IMG/VR virus record: IMGVR_UViG_3300025151_000048
Span: 1 to 52,814 of that record
Source of the DNA: a virus
Length of the DNA: 52,814 nucleotides
Strand: one strand, 5' to 3'
This document shows positions 21,678 through 31,294 of this stretch, piece after piece (position 1 is the stretch's first letter; every line of letters begins with the position of its first letter). Under the pieces are notes generated by a model, which was not told the DNA's origin, ran no database searches, and was given only the letters and a program-made list of their open reading frames with translations. Both the position numbers and the translations under genes were made by a program.

Positions 21678-21698
21678 ATATAATATTTTTAGTAAATA

Positions 21699-21719
21699 CA
21701 GCCGCCATTAAGACGGCTG
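21699..21719 (-). other. Intergenic hairpin
   Basis: CAGCCG at 21699-21704 pairs perfectly with CGGCTG at 21714-21719 around a 9-base loop. It sits between the 257-residue gene and the 53-residue gene. There is no T-run on its leftward side, so it is not a good intrinsic terminator and may be a processing or stability hairpin. The loop side (CGTCTTAAT-GGCG on the minus strand) closely resembles that of the hairpin at 46047-46068. Confidence 0.5.
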
Positions 21720-21732
21720 CTTTACATTGTTT

Positions 21733-22506
21733 TTATTTAACTTTCTTTGCTAAAACCTTATAAACTTCCATTCCTTCATCTGTCTTAAACCATGCGGCTA
21801 AAGCGCTATAAGGATGTTCTTCATAAGGAACAACACATAATTTTTTACCATTTGGATAAGTAAATAATCTTTGATCCGCTGATAATTTTATATGATTTTG
21901 TTCCACAGCTTTTGCTCCAAAATTTCTAAGCTCAACATTTTCATCATTAGCTAATTGTAAAAATACACTTGGTCTTCTTCTAGCCATTAATAATATATCT
22001 CGCTTAATTTCTTTACTACTCATATCTAAGACTTCACTTCCAATTTCAGCTCTTAATATAGCTTCTGCATGTTCAATATCAATTGTTGTTGCCGCGTTCA
22101 TAGCTGCTAATTGGTATTCTAAATCTCCTAATTCGTCAGTAGCAATTTTTACTTCATCATATTCCTTAAATACATCATTTGCCATAGGGTGATAAACAGA
22201 CATTAATAATTGTAAACACTGATCTTCTTTCCCAACAAATAATTTACCATTTCTTAACACAATTCTACCTAAAGTAGATTCCCCCTTTTGTTCATCAACA
22301 AATGGAGTAGGTTGATTAGTGGCATATTTAAGTTCTCTATTGTAACCTTTTTCTGGGTCAAACCAGAGTAGAGGTCTTTTTGCAGTATGCATTGATGCAA
22401 TACTAAATACTAAAGGTTTATTTCTACCAGTTAAGGTATATAACCTATCTTTAATTTCCCAGCCTTTTGGCTTGGTCAATTGTCTTTCTTTTTTTGTTTT
22501 TTCCAT
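21733..22506 (-). CDS. Conserved head-module protein of unknown function
   Basis: 257 residues: a basic N-terminus (MEKTKKERQLTKPKGWEIKDR), then LYTLTGRNKPLVFSIAS, a mixed middle with helical LGDLEYQLAAMNAATTIDIEHAEAILRAEIG, and a C-terminal half with SSKEIKRDILLMARRRPSVFLQLANDENVELRNFGAKAVE. The C-terminal half looks like a compact helical module. It sits immediately after the capsid gene and its hairpin, in the place where many phages of this type have a conserved head gene without known function. I do not recognise a specific family. Confidence 0.7.
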   Translation of the reverse strand: MEKTKKERQLTKPKGWEIKDRLYTLTGRNKPLVFSIASMHTAKRPLLWFDPEKGYNRELKYATNQPTPFVDEQKGESTLGRIVLRNGKLFVGKEDQCLQLLMSVYHPMANDVFKEYDEVKIATDELGDLEYQLAAMNAATTIDIEHAEAILRAEIGSEVLDMSSKEIKRDILLMARRRPSVFLQLANDENVELRNFGAKAVEQNHIKLSADQRLFTYPNGKKLCVVPYEEHPYSALAAWFKTDEGMEVYKVLAKKVK

Positions 22507-22545
22507 GATATAATATAATTAAATAATTTTAAAAATAAGGTTACT

Positions 22546-22577
22546 GGGCGCCCCTTGAGCAAAGCTTTTTGGCGCCC
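22546..22577 (-). terminator. Strong hairpin after the capsid gene
   Basis: GGGCGCC at 22546-22552 and GGCGCCC at 22571-22577 form a perfect 7-bp all-GC stem in a region of about 30% GC. On the leftward side lies AGTAACCTTATTTTTAAAATT, giving a T-run about 10 bases downstream. It is 21 bases beyond the capsid stop. Its likely role is to end or attenuate the capsid transcript so that capsid mRNA exceeds that of downstream tail genes. Confidence 0.7.
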
Positions 22578-22598
22578 CTGTATCCTTAATAAAATGTA

Positions 22599-24071
22599 TT
22601 ATGAGTTCTTCAATAATACAAAGTTGTTAGCCGCTTGTACACATAAACATCTTTCTGATAAGAAATTTACTTGCATAACGTCTAAGTCAGAAGTATAAGC
22701 ACCACCAACAGAACCAGTAATCCAAGACTTCAATCTTCTATCGTCAGCTTCAGAAGCTCTATAACGAATATGTAAGAATGGTCTTGAAATATTTCTACCC
22801 ATATTTTGATCATATACAGTAGAAGTTCCAGCAGGTACCATTATACCTTCAACATCAGAAATTAATCCTCTTGTAGTTGAATCATTTAAGTATTTCCAAT
22901 CAGACTTATAGAAATCATAAGAACCTCTTCTAAATCCAGAGAAACCTAAATTAAGAGCCATATCTGCAGAGTTATCAAATACTCCATAAGAAGTACCATC
23001 AGCTCCGTAAGAATTTTGATTAGCTAACATTTTGTCAATAGCAAGCGCAGTGCTTCTATTTAAGAACATCATGTTCTCTTCAATAGCACCTTGCTTATCA
23101 AGCTCTTGTAAAATATTATCAAACTCATCAATACCACCGCCTGGGTAAGAGTTACCAAAGCTTTGATCGTTATATACTAATCCTCTATTTTCAACTGCAG
23201 AGAATAAACCTTCAGAACCTGCAGGAGCAGCTCCTAAATCAGTAGTTCCTGCAACACCAGAAGCAGCAACAGCTTTTTCAGCCTCAATCATTGCCATTTC
23301 TAATTTGTCTTCAAATCTAATTCTTGTTTCAGACTCAGATTTTAAGTACCATAAGTAACCAGAAGCACCAGCCTCAGTAGCTACTTCAACCCAGCCAATT
23401 TGAGCAGTATCAGATCCAGCGATCTTATACTTAGCTTTCATAATGATTGGTTTGTTAGAAAACTTCATGAATGGAGCATCAACTGATTGTTGCTCTTCGT
23501 TGTCAGTTCCTTTTCCATACTCAGAACCATAAATAAATAGTTTTACTGCACCTGCAGAAAAACCAGCGTCGTTTCCACCTGCTAATACAATACCAGCATA
23601 TGAATATGCAGATACGTCAAATGTTACACCACCACCAGCTTTACTTACTATTCTTGCTTTTACAGTTTTGTTTCCTTGAGCAATAACTACTGTATCACCA
23701 ATAGAATATAAAACTATTTGTTGTGCAGCAGTTAACCCTTCACCATCAGTATCAGTTACTAAAGTAACTCTATCGCTAGTTGCGTTAACGTTTGCAATTG
23801 TAGCATTATTAGATGCTACGTGGATTCTTCCTTGCTCAGACCAAACAACTTCATCAGAAGCCATTGGCATTTCAGCTCCAACCATTCTTAAAAATCCAGA
23901 AATAGTACGGTTACCGTATCTTTCTACTTCTTTTTCATAAACTTCTGGTAGGAATTGTCTAGCAAAGTTAAAATCATTATCGGCGATGTTCAGATAATTA
24001 TCATCAAACGCCAGTTTGTTGGGGCGCGGGGTTACGTGTAGTAACTCAGCACCAGTTCCAGCTAAAGCCAT
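22599..24071 (-). CDS. Major capsid protein
   Basis: 490 residues with the composition of a capsid protein (rich in Ala, Gly, Val, Asn, Ser) and codons more regular than those of its neighbours. The N-terminus is MALAGTGAELLHVTPRPNKL, followed by FARQFLPEVYEKEVERYGNRTISGFLRMVGAEMP and long helical and beta segments (LEMAMIEAEKAVAASGVAG; RPFLHIRYRASEADDRRLKSW). Length, position after portal and scaffold, and the strong hairpin behind it support the call. A crAss-like HK97-fold protein is my inference from gene order. The start is preceded by AATTAAAAATTAAAATT, the typical non-Shine-Dalgarno leader of Bacteroidota. Confidence 0.85.
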   Translation of the reverse strand: MALAGTGAELLHVTPRPNKLAFDDNYLNIADNDFNFARQFLPEVYEKEVERYGNRTISGFLRMVGAEMPMASDEVVWSEQGRIHVASNNATIANVNATSDRVTLVTDTDGEGLTAAQQIVLYSIGDTVVIAQGNKTVKARIVSKAGGGVTFDVSAYSYAGIVLAGGNDAGFSAGAVKLFIYGSEYGKGTDNEEQQSVDAPFMKFSNKPIIMKAKYKIAGSDTAQIGWVEVATEAGASGYLWYLKSESETRIRFEDKLEMAMIEAEKAVAASGVAGTTDLGAAPAGSEGLFSAVENRGLVYNDQSFGNSYPGGGIDEFDNILQELDKQGAIEENMMFLNRSTALAIDKMLANQNSYGADGTSYGVFDNSADMALNLGFSGFRRGSYDFYKSDWKYLNDSTTRGLISDVEGIMVPAGTSTVYDQNMGRNISRPFLHIRYRASEADDRRLKSWITGSVGGAYTSDLDVMQVNFLSERCLCVQAANNFVLLKNS

Positions 24072-24105
24072 AATTTTAATTTTTAATTGTTAATTATTGT
24101 TTAAT

Positions 24106-25281
24106 TTATCGTTTTTTAAATCCCCATTTAACTTCGTTTCCACTTGCATCAACAGATCTATAAACAGTTCCTTTGATTTCGGATTTTTGATGCCCTTGTC
24201 TAGGTGCCATGCTAACATTCTTTGCTTTTGCAATACTGTCTTTCATAGCGTCTGCTTTTCCCTGCTCATAAAAATGGTTCGCAATTGCATCGGGATTCAT
24301 TGCTGTGAATAAAGATTTATGATACCCTGCTGCGTCTTGCATTTCATTGTTTTTGTTTAAGAACCTCTTAACAAAATTAGAAATATCGCTTTGTGTATCT
24401 TTTACTTCATTCGCGTTCTTAACATTATATCTATACCTTTTATCTCCTACCTTATATTCAAAACCTTTGAAGTCCTTGTTGAAAACTTGGTTAGTCCTGT
24501 TATCGAACGTTTCTTTTTGCTTTTCAGCAATTTTTTTATCCTCATTATATCTATTAAAGAAATTTATAGCTTTTTGTTGTTCTGGTAATAATTTAGAACC
24601 AGCTTTAATTTCTTCGTAATATTGAGCTTTCATGCTATTTAAGTGGTTTTTAGCATTTGCTAATTCCTCTTTCCTAGCTAACTTTTTTCTTTTAATTTCT
24701 CTTTCATCATCTTCATCTTCATTATATGCAAAATTATCTTCTATTAAGAAGTTAATTTCACCCTGATCAAGATGAGGTTTAGTTACACTATAATACTCAC
24801 TTAATAATTGTGCCTCATTTAATTTATCAACATCTTGATTAAGTTTTACATAGTCTTCTAAACTACCTCCTGTTTCATCCATAAAGTTTATAACTTTTTG
24901 AATATCTTCAGGAATTTGAGCCCCAGTTTCTTTAGCGTCTTCAACTGCTTCAACAATTTCTTCTGCTAAATCCTCAGCCTCTTCTTTAATTTCTTCTTCA
25001 CTAATTTCTTCTAATACAGGCAGCTCAGCGCTTTCTACCGTAGCTTCTTCAGTGGTTTCTTTTTCTTCAACTACTTCTTCAGCAGCATCTTCAACAACCT
25101 CTTCCTCTTTAGGTTCTTTAGTTTCTTCATCTTTAGGCACTAAATTAGTAAAATCAATTTTATGCACACCGTCTTCTTTTACGGTTACTTCAGGAACTAA
25201 TTCCTTTTCAGCCGAAGGCGTTTTGGTTTCTTTAACCTCTTCTACTACCTCTTCGACTACTTTTTCATTTTTTTTAGCCAT
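24106..25281 (-). CDS. Acidic scaffolding-type protein
   Basis: 391 residues. Residues 1 to ~125 are almost a run of Glu, Val, Lys and Ala (VEEVVEEVKETKT..., EEEVVEDAAEEVVEEKE), and the C-terminal half is helical and basic (KRKKLARKEELANAKNHL, NYNKDFKGFEYKVGDKRYRY). A low-complexity acidic gene between portal and capsid is a hallmark of scaffolding proteins. They shape the prohead and then leave or are cleaved. No protease motif is visible. The end GFKKR is basic, as often seen where scaffolds contact capsid. Confidence 0.75.
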   Translation of the reverse strand: MAKKNEKVVEEVVEEVKETKTPSAEKELVPEVTVKEDGVHKIDFTNLVPKDEETKEPKEEEVVEDAAEEVVEEKETTEEATVESAELPVLEEISEEEIKEEAEDLAEEIVEAVEDAKETGAQIPEDIQKVINFMDETGGSLEDYVKLNQDVDKLNEAQLLSEYYSVTKPHLDQGEINFLIEDNFAYNEDEDDEREIKRKKLARKEELANAKNHLNSMKAQYYEEIKAGSKLLPEQQKAINFFNRYNEDKKIAEKQKETFDNRTNQVFNKDFKGFEYKVGDKRYRYNVKNANEVKDTQSDISNFVKRFLNKNNEMQDAAGYHKSLFTAMNPDAIANHFYEQGKADAMKDSIAKAKNVSMAPRQGHQKSEIKGTVYRSVDASGNEVKWGFKKR

Positions 25282-25312
25282 AATAAAATATTATAAAATT
25301 ATACAATTAATA

Positions 25313-27739
25313 TTACTGAGGTTCAAATGAACCCAAGTCAAATCCTCCACCCATTATATCATTACCAGATGACTCAAAATTTTTAGGCGGAGCGTCATTC
25401 TGTCTTTGAGCTATCAACTCACTTTGTTGAGTAGCTTGTATTTTTGTTCTATCGTCTTTACGATCTTCTTTATATTTTTCTTTTTGTTTTGCGCCTTCAG
25501 TTTCTTGGCCCTTTAGCTGCATATTAAAATCAAACTCTAAAGTCATAAGGTCTTTTTTAAGCAATGCCTCTTCTTTCATTTGCCTAGATTTTATTTCACC
25601 TTTTAATTTTTCTAATTCACTTTCTATTTGAATTAAAGCTTGTTTCTTTTCAACTTCAGCTTGTGCTGCAACTTGTTGAGCCTGCGCATTTGCTTGTGCT
25701 TGTGCTTGAATATTTCTTTCTTGCAGTTCTTGTTCTTTTTCTTGTTTTTTCTTACGTCTTACTTTTAAAAGTTGATTTGCAAGTTTTACATTTTTTATTT
25801 CTCTTAAATCAATAGCATCTTCTAAATCAATTAATCCACCAGCAACTGCTGCTTGTATATTATTTTCAAGCATTTGTTTTTGTTCTTCATCTGGAGCCAT
25901 TTCAATAAATATACCAAAATCATATAAATGTAGTTCAGACATTTCTTTTAATGTACCAACATTATGATTACCTATTTTATGAATAAATGCTTCTGCCGTA
26001 GGTGAATATTCTAATATATCTGATATTCTAAGTGATAAACCTTCTGCTAATTCTTGTGTAATAAATACACCGGCATTTAATATATGCCTTGTAGCTGTAT
26101 TAGAATTTGCTGCTGCTAATTTTTGTACACCTACCAATGCTCTTGAATCTGGTGTACTACCATCTCTAGCTTCATTTAATCCGGTCACATCTCTTATCAT
26201 TTGAAGATAATAATTGTAATTAGCTATAAGACTTTGCATTTTAACACCACCCGCATTATTTTGTATTTCTTGTATAGGTATTTTACCAGGGTTCATATCC
26301 CCATCGCTTGTAAAAGATCTACCAATAATACTACCAGTTTGGAAGAACATGTTTAATGCTTCTTGTGGGTTATAGTTTGTTCCATTACCTAAATCAATTT
26401 CAGCTAACCCATCAGCGTCTAAATAAATACCATCTGGCACCATTCTTGATAATACTTGCTGTAATTTTAAATGAGTTAATTGAATCATATCAGCAAAACC
26501 AGTAATACGTTTAACTAAAGAATCAATTTTACCCTTATACATTCTAGGGGCACAAATAGCGTAATTCATTTTAACCTTAGTGTAATCACTCTTAGGTCTC
26601 ATCATGTTTTTAGCTAGCTCCCATTTTAGTAAATGCTTTGTGCCTAAAATTAAAACTCCTTCATATAATACTTCTAATGATCTAGATATTTTACCAAATT
26701 CACCAGTCATTTCTTCAATTGGCGGGTCAAATGTATCATCTCTTAATATAATTTTTGAAGCACCAGTAGAAGTTTCTTTAACTTTATAAACCTCATTCAT
26801 ATAGGTTTTATAATTAAAATATAAAACTTGAATTTGATTTTTATCTTGATAATAAGCGGTATCATATCTATTATTTGAATAGCCGTTATTATGTAAGCTT
26901 TGACTTGAAATATCTTTTAAATCTTCTTCTGTTAAATGTGGAAATTCCTTTTTTAATTCGTTTATAGGTATCGTTTTTACTTCACCTACATAATAAACAT
27001 CACTGAAATATGGGTCTTCTGTATAAGAATAAACCATATTAGCAGGGTCTACATAGTCTACTTTTACGCCCTCAGCTTCTGTAAAAGTATTTTTAACAGC
27101 GCCAATACCTAATGTAGTTATATCGTATGTAATTCTTCTTTTAGTTAAATCATATCTATTACCTTCTAGTAATACATTAATAGCTTGCTCTTCAGCTAAT
27201 TCAACTTCTTGCTTATAACTAAGCTGCATATGAAGATCTAATTCTTCTTGACTATCAGGTAATTTTTCTGGTGGATTTTCAAATAAGTTTATACCAAAAG
27301 CCTCTTGCGCAAATTTATTAAGCTCCTGAGTTTCCATGTCTCTTAATATAGACTCCATATATTTAGTTCTTTTACTAACGCCATATGGGTCTTGGGAATA
27401 TGCCTTTACATCAAAAGTTCTTTCTGATATACCATTAACTACTATATCAACGAATTTAGGTATAATAGGAACGGGATTCCAATCTAAATTAAGATAAGAT
27501 AAATCACCATTAATAGATAATTCATCTTTATATTTTTGTATTGATTGTTCACCTCTTGCATATAGTCTTAATCTATTGAATTCTGCTTGGTTATTTCTAT
27601 ATCTTAAATTAGATCCATCTCTATCAAACCACTCATTCTCTATAGCTTTAGCAACCTTAAGCCCATACTCTGCGCTTTCTTTTTCTTGGTCACTTACTAC
27701 TTGACTAGGGAAAAATCCTTTTACAACTGACTCAGCCAT
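25313..27739 (-). CDS. Portal protein
   Basis: 808 residues. The first ~600 are mixed alpha/beta with the portal-like start EYGLKVAKAIENEWFDRDGSNLRYRNNQAEFNRLRLYARGEQ, the stem region (RNEARDGSTPDSRALVGVQK and nearby) and YNYYLQMIRDVTGLNEARDG. The last ~170 are a Gln/Lys/Glu coiled coil (KKQEKEQELQERNIQAQAQANAQAQQ) with a flexible end. Length and position between terminase and scaffold agree with crAss-like portals (about 800 residues). It forms the dodecameric DNA channel at the head vertex. Confidence comes from order, size and the TerL neighbour 1 base away. Confidence 0.85.
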   Translation of the reverse strand: MAESVVKGFFPSQVVSDQEKESAEYGLKVAKAIENEWFDRDGSNLRYRNNQAEFNRLRLYARGEQSIQKYKDELSINGDLSYLNLDWNPVPIIPKFVDIVVNGISERTFDVKAYSQDPYGVSKRTKYMESILRDMETQELNKFAQEAFGINLFENPPEKLPDSQEELDLHMQLSYKQEVELAEEQAINVLLEGNRYDLTKRRITYDITTLGIGAVKNTFTEAEGVKVDYVDPANMVYSYTEDPYFSDVYYVGEVKTIPINELKKEFPHLTEEDLKDISSQSLHNNGYSNNRYDTAYYQDKNQIQVLYFNYKTYMNEVYKVKETSTGASKIILRDDTFDPPIEEMTGEFGKISRSLEVLYEGVLILGTKHLLKWELAKNMMRPKSDYTKVKMNYAICAPRMYKGKIDSLVKRITGFADMIQLTHLKLQQVLSRMVPDGIYLDADGLAEIDLGNGTNYNPQEALNMFFQTGSIIGRSFTSDGDMNPGKIPIQEIQNNAGGVKMQSLIANYNYYLQMIRDVTGLNEARDGSTPDSRALVGVQKLAAANSNTATRHILNAGVFITQELAEGLSLRISDILEYSPTAEAFIHKIGNHNVGTLKEMSELHLYDFGIFIEMAPDEEQKQMLENNIQAAVAGGLIDLEDAIDLREIKNVKLANQLLKVRRKKKQEKEQELQERNIQAQAQANAQAQQVAAQAEVEKKQALIQIESELEKLKGEIKSRQMKEEALLKKDLMTLEFDFNMQLKGQETEGAKQKEKYKEDRKDDRTKIQATQQSELIAQRQNDAPPKNFESSGNDIMGGGFDLGSFEPQ

Positions 27740-27740
27740 A

Positions 27741-29957
27741 TTATTTTTCTATTAGTTTTGAGCGCATACCCTCCTGTTTATATTTAGCTATGCTTATATT
27801 TAGTTTTTCTTTTTTAATTGTAGGATTAGGTTTATATAAATGTCTATTACATGCCATAATAGCTAATCCTGAGCTTATTGCGGCATCAAATTTTGTTCTA
27901 TTATTTATATCAAATCTAGCCCAATCCTGCAATGTTCTTTGGAAATATACATCTCCAAAAGAATTGTCTTCTTTTATACCAACATTATTTTGTATATACA
28001 TTTCAATTGCAGCGGCATGAGCTTGTTTTACATCTTCACTTGAATTAGGTATTCCACCTACTTCTTTTTCTGCTGTAGATAATTTATTCCAAACTCTATC
28101 GGGTCTATTCATTGAATATCCTCTATAACCTCTTCTTCTTAAATAATATAATAATCTTGGTTTATTATTTTCACATAATATTGGCATTCCGTAAAATACT
28201 AATGCCATTAGTACATCTTCAAAAAATATTTCCGCTGTTTGAGGCCTAGCTACATATTCTAAAAAGAAATGATTGGGCGGATGATTTTCCATAGAAAATT
28301 TAGTTAATCCATGTAATGCGCCTTTAGACCCTTTGCCATCCGTTGTTCCTGATATATCATAACTATCACAACCAAACGCACCTATATGTTCATTGCCGGG
28401 ATATTTCATACCATTTTTAGTAATATACTTATTTTGTATACTTATATCCGGAACCCAACTTATTTTAAATCTCCCTTTTGGATTTGGATAAAACATAACA
28501 GATGAATCTTTTATACCATTAACCCATTGAAAACTACCAGTGGTAATTTTAGAATCATTATTTAAATCCTCATTAAAATCAATTTGCTCGTATATTTTTG
28601 CTAAATTAAATATACTATTTTGGGTTTCATCTCTGAAAGCATGTTCTTCAGTGCGTGGGAATTGTCTATAAAACTCATTTAAAGCATCCCCATCGTGTTT
28701 TAATCCCTCAACCTCATTTGTCCAGTGTTCAAGAATTCCTATATCTATATAATCCCCATAGGGCCCCTTTGTCTCTGTTTCTGGTGTGTCGAATACAGGT
28801 AGGCCATAAGAATCAATGAATCCCTCGTAGTTCCATTCCATAGGAATGAACAAAGAATATAGTCCTGAGCTAGTCTGTCCATTGCGGTTTCTTTTTGTGA
28901 CATCTGAATCTTTATATAATTTTTTGAAGTTATCACCACCTTTATCTAAAGCATTTGATGTACTCCCCATCATACACTTTCCAATAATTCTACTACCTAA
29001 CCTTAAAGTAGTTTTAGTAACCCTCCAGTTATTTAAAATATTATTAGGTCTTTCCCATTTACCACTTTCATCATGTACTAATAGTTTTAGCTTTTCACCA
29101 TCATAACTATTATCACCAGTATTTTTCCAATCAATTGTAGTATCTAAACCCTGTAAATCTTCTTGATGATCTGTAGACTGTATACTTCTTCTAGTTAATT
29201 TACTAGCTGGCACCCTATATGCTAATTCTGTTTTAGGTCTATCCATACCATCTTGGATAGGTTTAAAAAAGAATGGATAATTAACTGATATTGGCACAAC
29301 CTTGTCAGTAAACATTTTTTTAGCATCTGGACCAGTTTTAGATAATATGCCGTATCTTGCGTCACTAGATATTGTTGCTAAATTTACTACTTCACCTGAC
29401 GCCATAAAAGAAAACCCAGAACGCCTATTTTTTAAATAACACATTCCATAACATCTTTTATCAGCTTTACATGCTTCCCAAAATAAATAAAATAATCTAT
29501 TTGCCTCTCTAAAATCAGGCTTACCTACATCTATTTTACTCCATTGTAAATACATATAATGAGTTCCAGTAATATATGTGGGTATCCCCCTATTATAAAA
29601 CCAAAATCCATCTTCCCTTTTTTGAAATTCATTTTCAATATAATCTATATATTGTTTTTTAAAATCATCAGGGTATTGTTTCCAATCAAATATTGTTTTT
29701 ATTCTTTGTAACTGTTTTGGATATTCAGTTACCTCCCAAGTGTCATTTTGAAATTTATGTACTTTTTTAGGGACCTTTGGCAAAGCTATTCTAAGATTTT
29801 GTATCTCATATATTTCGCCTATCATCCCTGACTTACTTATAACAACAACGTCATGCTCTTTGTTATAGCCGTATTCCCATTTTTTTGCTTTATTAAGCCT
29901 TTTAATAGTATTTATCCTAATAGGCTCTATAACCTTATATAAAGTTTGCTGATACAT
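27741..29957 (-). CDS. terL: Terminase large subunit
   Basis: 738 residues. The packaging ATPase has an atypical Walker A at about 176-184 (K-N-R-R-S-G-F-S-F) and Walker B LLVHDE at 292-297. The nuclease half contains GAFGCDSYDIS with the first metal-binding Asp at 531, and an acidic pair later (LMALVFYGMPILCENN). The protein pumps DNA into the prohead through the portal and cuts concatemers. The gene starts within one base of the stop of the 91-residue gene and is followed 1 base later by the portal gene. Confidence 0.9.
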   Translation of the reverse strand: MYQQTLYKVIEPIRINTIKRLNKAKKWEYGYNKEHDVVVISKSGMIGEIYEIQNLRIALPKVPKKVHKFQNDTWEVTEYPKQLQRIKTIFDWKQYPDDFKKQYIDYIENEFQKREDGFWFYNRGIPTYITGTHYMYLQWSKIDVGKPDFREANRLFYLFWEACKADKRCYGMCYLKNRRSGFSFMASGEVVNLATISSDARYGILSKTGPDAKKMFTDKVVPISVNYPFFFKPIQDGMDRPKTELAYRVPASKLTRRSIQSTDHQEDLQGLDTTIDWKNTGDNSYDGEKLKLLVHDESGKWERPNNILNNWRVTKTTLRLGSRIIGKCMMGSTSNALDKGGDNFKKLYKDSDVTKRNRNGQTSSGLYSLFIPMEWNYEGFIDSYGLPVFDTPETETKGPYGDYIDIGILEHWTNEVEGLKHDGDALNEFYRQFPRTEEHAFRDETQNSIFNLAKIYEQIDFNEDLNNDSKITTGSFQWVNGIKDSSVMFYPNPKGRFKISWVPDISIQNKYITKNGMKYPGNEHIGAFGCDSYDISGTTDGKGSKGALHGLTKFSMENHPPNHFFLEYVARPQTAEIFFEDVLMALVFYGMPILCENNKPRLLYYLRRRGYRGYSMNRPDRVWNKLSTAEKEVGGIPNSSEDVKQAHAAAIEMYIQNNVGIKEDNSFGDVYFQRTLQDWARFDINNRTKFDAAISSGLAIMACNRHLYKPNPTIKKEKLNISIAKYKQEGMRSKLIEK

Positions 29958-30232
29958 TACTTAGATCTTCTTTCTGCAAACCCACTAAAAGATTCAACTT
30001 TTTCTTCTTTTTTAGGTTTGTTATTAAGCATATCTTCTTCTTCTTGTATTCTATTTAATATTTCAAAAGCATCAAATATTGCTAACTTTTTTGTTGCTGC
30101 AGCATTTTTTAATCTATCAGCTGATATATCATCATCTGAATCAACAATAGGTTCTTTAGCAACTTTTATTAATTCATCTACTGCTTTATGCCCAGCTTGG
30201 ATTATATTTTTTTTCGTCTCCTTGATATTCAT
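29957..30232 (-). CDS. Putative small terminase-like protein
   Basis: 91 residues, helical and charged: MNIKETKKNIIQAGHKAVDELIKVAKEPIVDSDDD, then SADRLKNAAATKKLAIFDAFEILNRIQEEEDML and a basic tail ending AERRSK. It overlaps the end of the 198-residue gene by 47 bases and directly abuts terL. In marine phages a short helical protein with the A-x-K-L-A-I-x-D-A-F-E-I-L pattern often precedes terL. Small-terminase function is inferred from that position; no DNA-binding motif is visible. Confidence 0.6.
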   Translation of the reverse strand: MNIKETKKNIIQAGHKAVDELIKVAKEPIVDSDDDISADRLKNAAATKKLAIFDAFEILNRIQEEEDMLNNKPKKEEKVESFSGFAERRSK

Positions 30233-30782
30233 ATTTAATTGTAATAAAGTGTGTTGGTATTCTATATAGTCTTTTACCTTCTATTATAAATTCATATTCA
30301 CAATTAGGTCTAAACCCAATTAAAGAATCTTTATATATACCTTTTTCATTTAAATCTGGGTCTACATATTTTATAATTCCTCTTAATGGTATTTCTTTTT
30401 CAGTAGAAAACATATCAGTATTTTCTAACGGATGTACAAAATTATATCCTTTAACCGGTTTCCATTCACCATCTCTTTTATATGCAAATATTTGGTCAGG
30501 CATAACAAAGTACATATCCTCTTTATAAAAAGATTTAGAATTTTTTTCTCTACCTTTTATATCATGCCATCTTCTAAATACATTATGGTGTACAATTACT
30601 TCATCACCTTGCCTTATCTCAGTACAGCCAACTGTTGGTGTTTCTAATACTATTGCATTTCTGCTAACATTTTGATGTGTATATATCTCTGTATTTAATA
30701 TAAGAGTTGTGCCATCTATATCTTTAGTATTATTGTATCTGGTATTTTTAGGTTTAATTATAAAATTGGTTACGCTACGCAT
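30186..30782 (-). CDS. Beta-barrel protein, possibly GroES-like
   Basis: 198 residues: an N-terminal part with DGTTLILNTEIYTHQNVSRN, then VLETPTVGCTEIRQGDEVIVHHNVFRRWHDIKGREKN, then EDMYFVMPDQIFAYKRDGEW. Similar small proteins in other marine phages are sometimes described as GroES-like because GD-x-V-I-V-H-H-N and the following strand resemble the GroES barrel. Homology to GroES is weak by eye and a true co-chaperonin is present elsewhere (43876-44133). It lies upstream of the terminase genes in a tight overlapping run. Confidence 0.6.
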   Translation of the reverse strand: MRSVTNFIIKPKNTRYNNTKDIDGTTLILNTEIYTHQNVSRNAIVLETPTVGCTEIRQGDEVIVHHNVFRRWHDIKGREKNSKSFYKEDMYFVMPDQIFAYKRDGEWKPVKGYNFVHPLENTDMFSTEKEIPLRGIIKYVDPDLNEKGIYKDSLIGFRPNCEYEFIIEGKRLYRIPTHFITIKYEYQGDEKKYNPSWA

Positions 30783-31000
30783 TAGTAATCTAAATTGTAT
30801 TCTACTGAGATAGCCATGTTTTTATTAAAATCTTTCCAAGGAATAATATTGTCATTCTTTTTTATAAATACACAATACTTATCTTTTTCTTCTAATATAC
30901 AATCTATAACATGCCCTCCATAAACTTCTTGCCCAACAGAATAGTGCATAGAGTCGTTTTTATAATCTTTCCCTATACTAATTTTCCTTACTAGACTCAT
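30782..31000 (-). CDS. Small conserved phage protein
   Basis: 72 residues: MSLVRKISIGKDYKNDSMHYSVGQEVYGG, then HVIDCILEEKDKYCVFIKKNDNIIPWKDF. The VRKI-x-x-G-x-D-Y-K...M-H-Y-x-V-G-Q pattern recurs in short genes near terminases of marine phages and has no known role. It looks like a small beta protein. It overlaps both the preceding gene (23 bases) and the following gene (1 base), so translation is probably coupled. Confidence 0.7.
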   Translation of the reverse strand: MSLVRKISIGKDYKNDSMHYSVGQEVYGGHVIDCILEEKDKYCVFIKKNDNIIPWKDFNKNMAISVEYNLDY

Positions 31001-31229
31001 CTTCTGCTTCTGTTATAACGCCATCGCTAATATTAATATTTACTTTACCGTATTTTTCTTCAAGTTCTTTATGAGCTTCACCAAATTCAGTTCTTTCAAT
31101 TTCTACAATTTGATGCAGTACTTTATGCTTTGCATTTTCAATATTACCAAGCTCTAATTTTAAATTATTTAATTTACCAATAATACTTTGTAAATTTTCT
31201 AGTTCTTTTTTAGTTATTTTTTTTGCCAT
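30978..31229 (-). CDS. Small coiled-coil protein
   Basis: 83 residues: MAKKITKKELENLQSIIGKL and an uninterrupted helix to about residue 60 with heptad-like Leu/Ile spacing, then KVNINISDGVITEAEDESSKEN. Short proteins of this type (helix, then N-I-x-D-G) accompany head genes in many marine phages. Function unknown. The leader before the start is A/T-rich with no Shine-Dalgarno sequence. Confidence 0.7.
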   Translation of the reverse strand: MAKKITKKELENLQSIIGKLNNLKLELGNIENAKHKVLHQIVEIERTEFGEAHKELEEKYGKVNINISDGVITEAEDESSKEN

Positions 31230-31294
31230 TTTATTTAATTTTAATTGATTAATTTCTATATATATTATTACTTATTTACTGTAATTTATAAATA

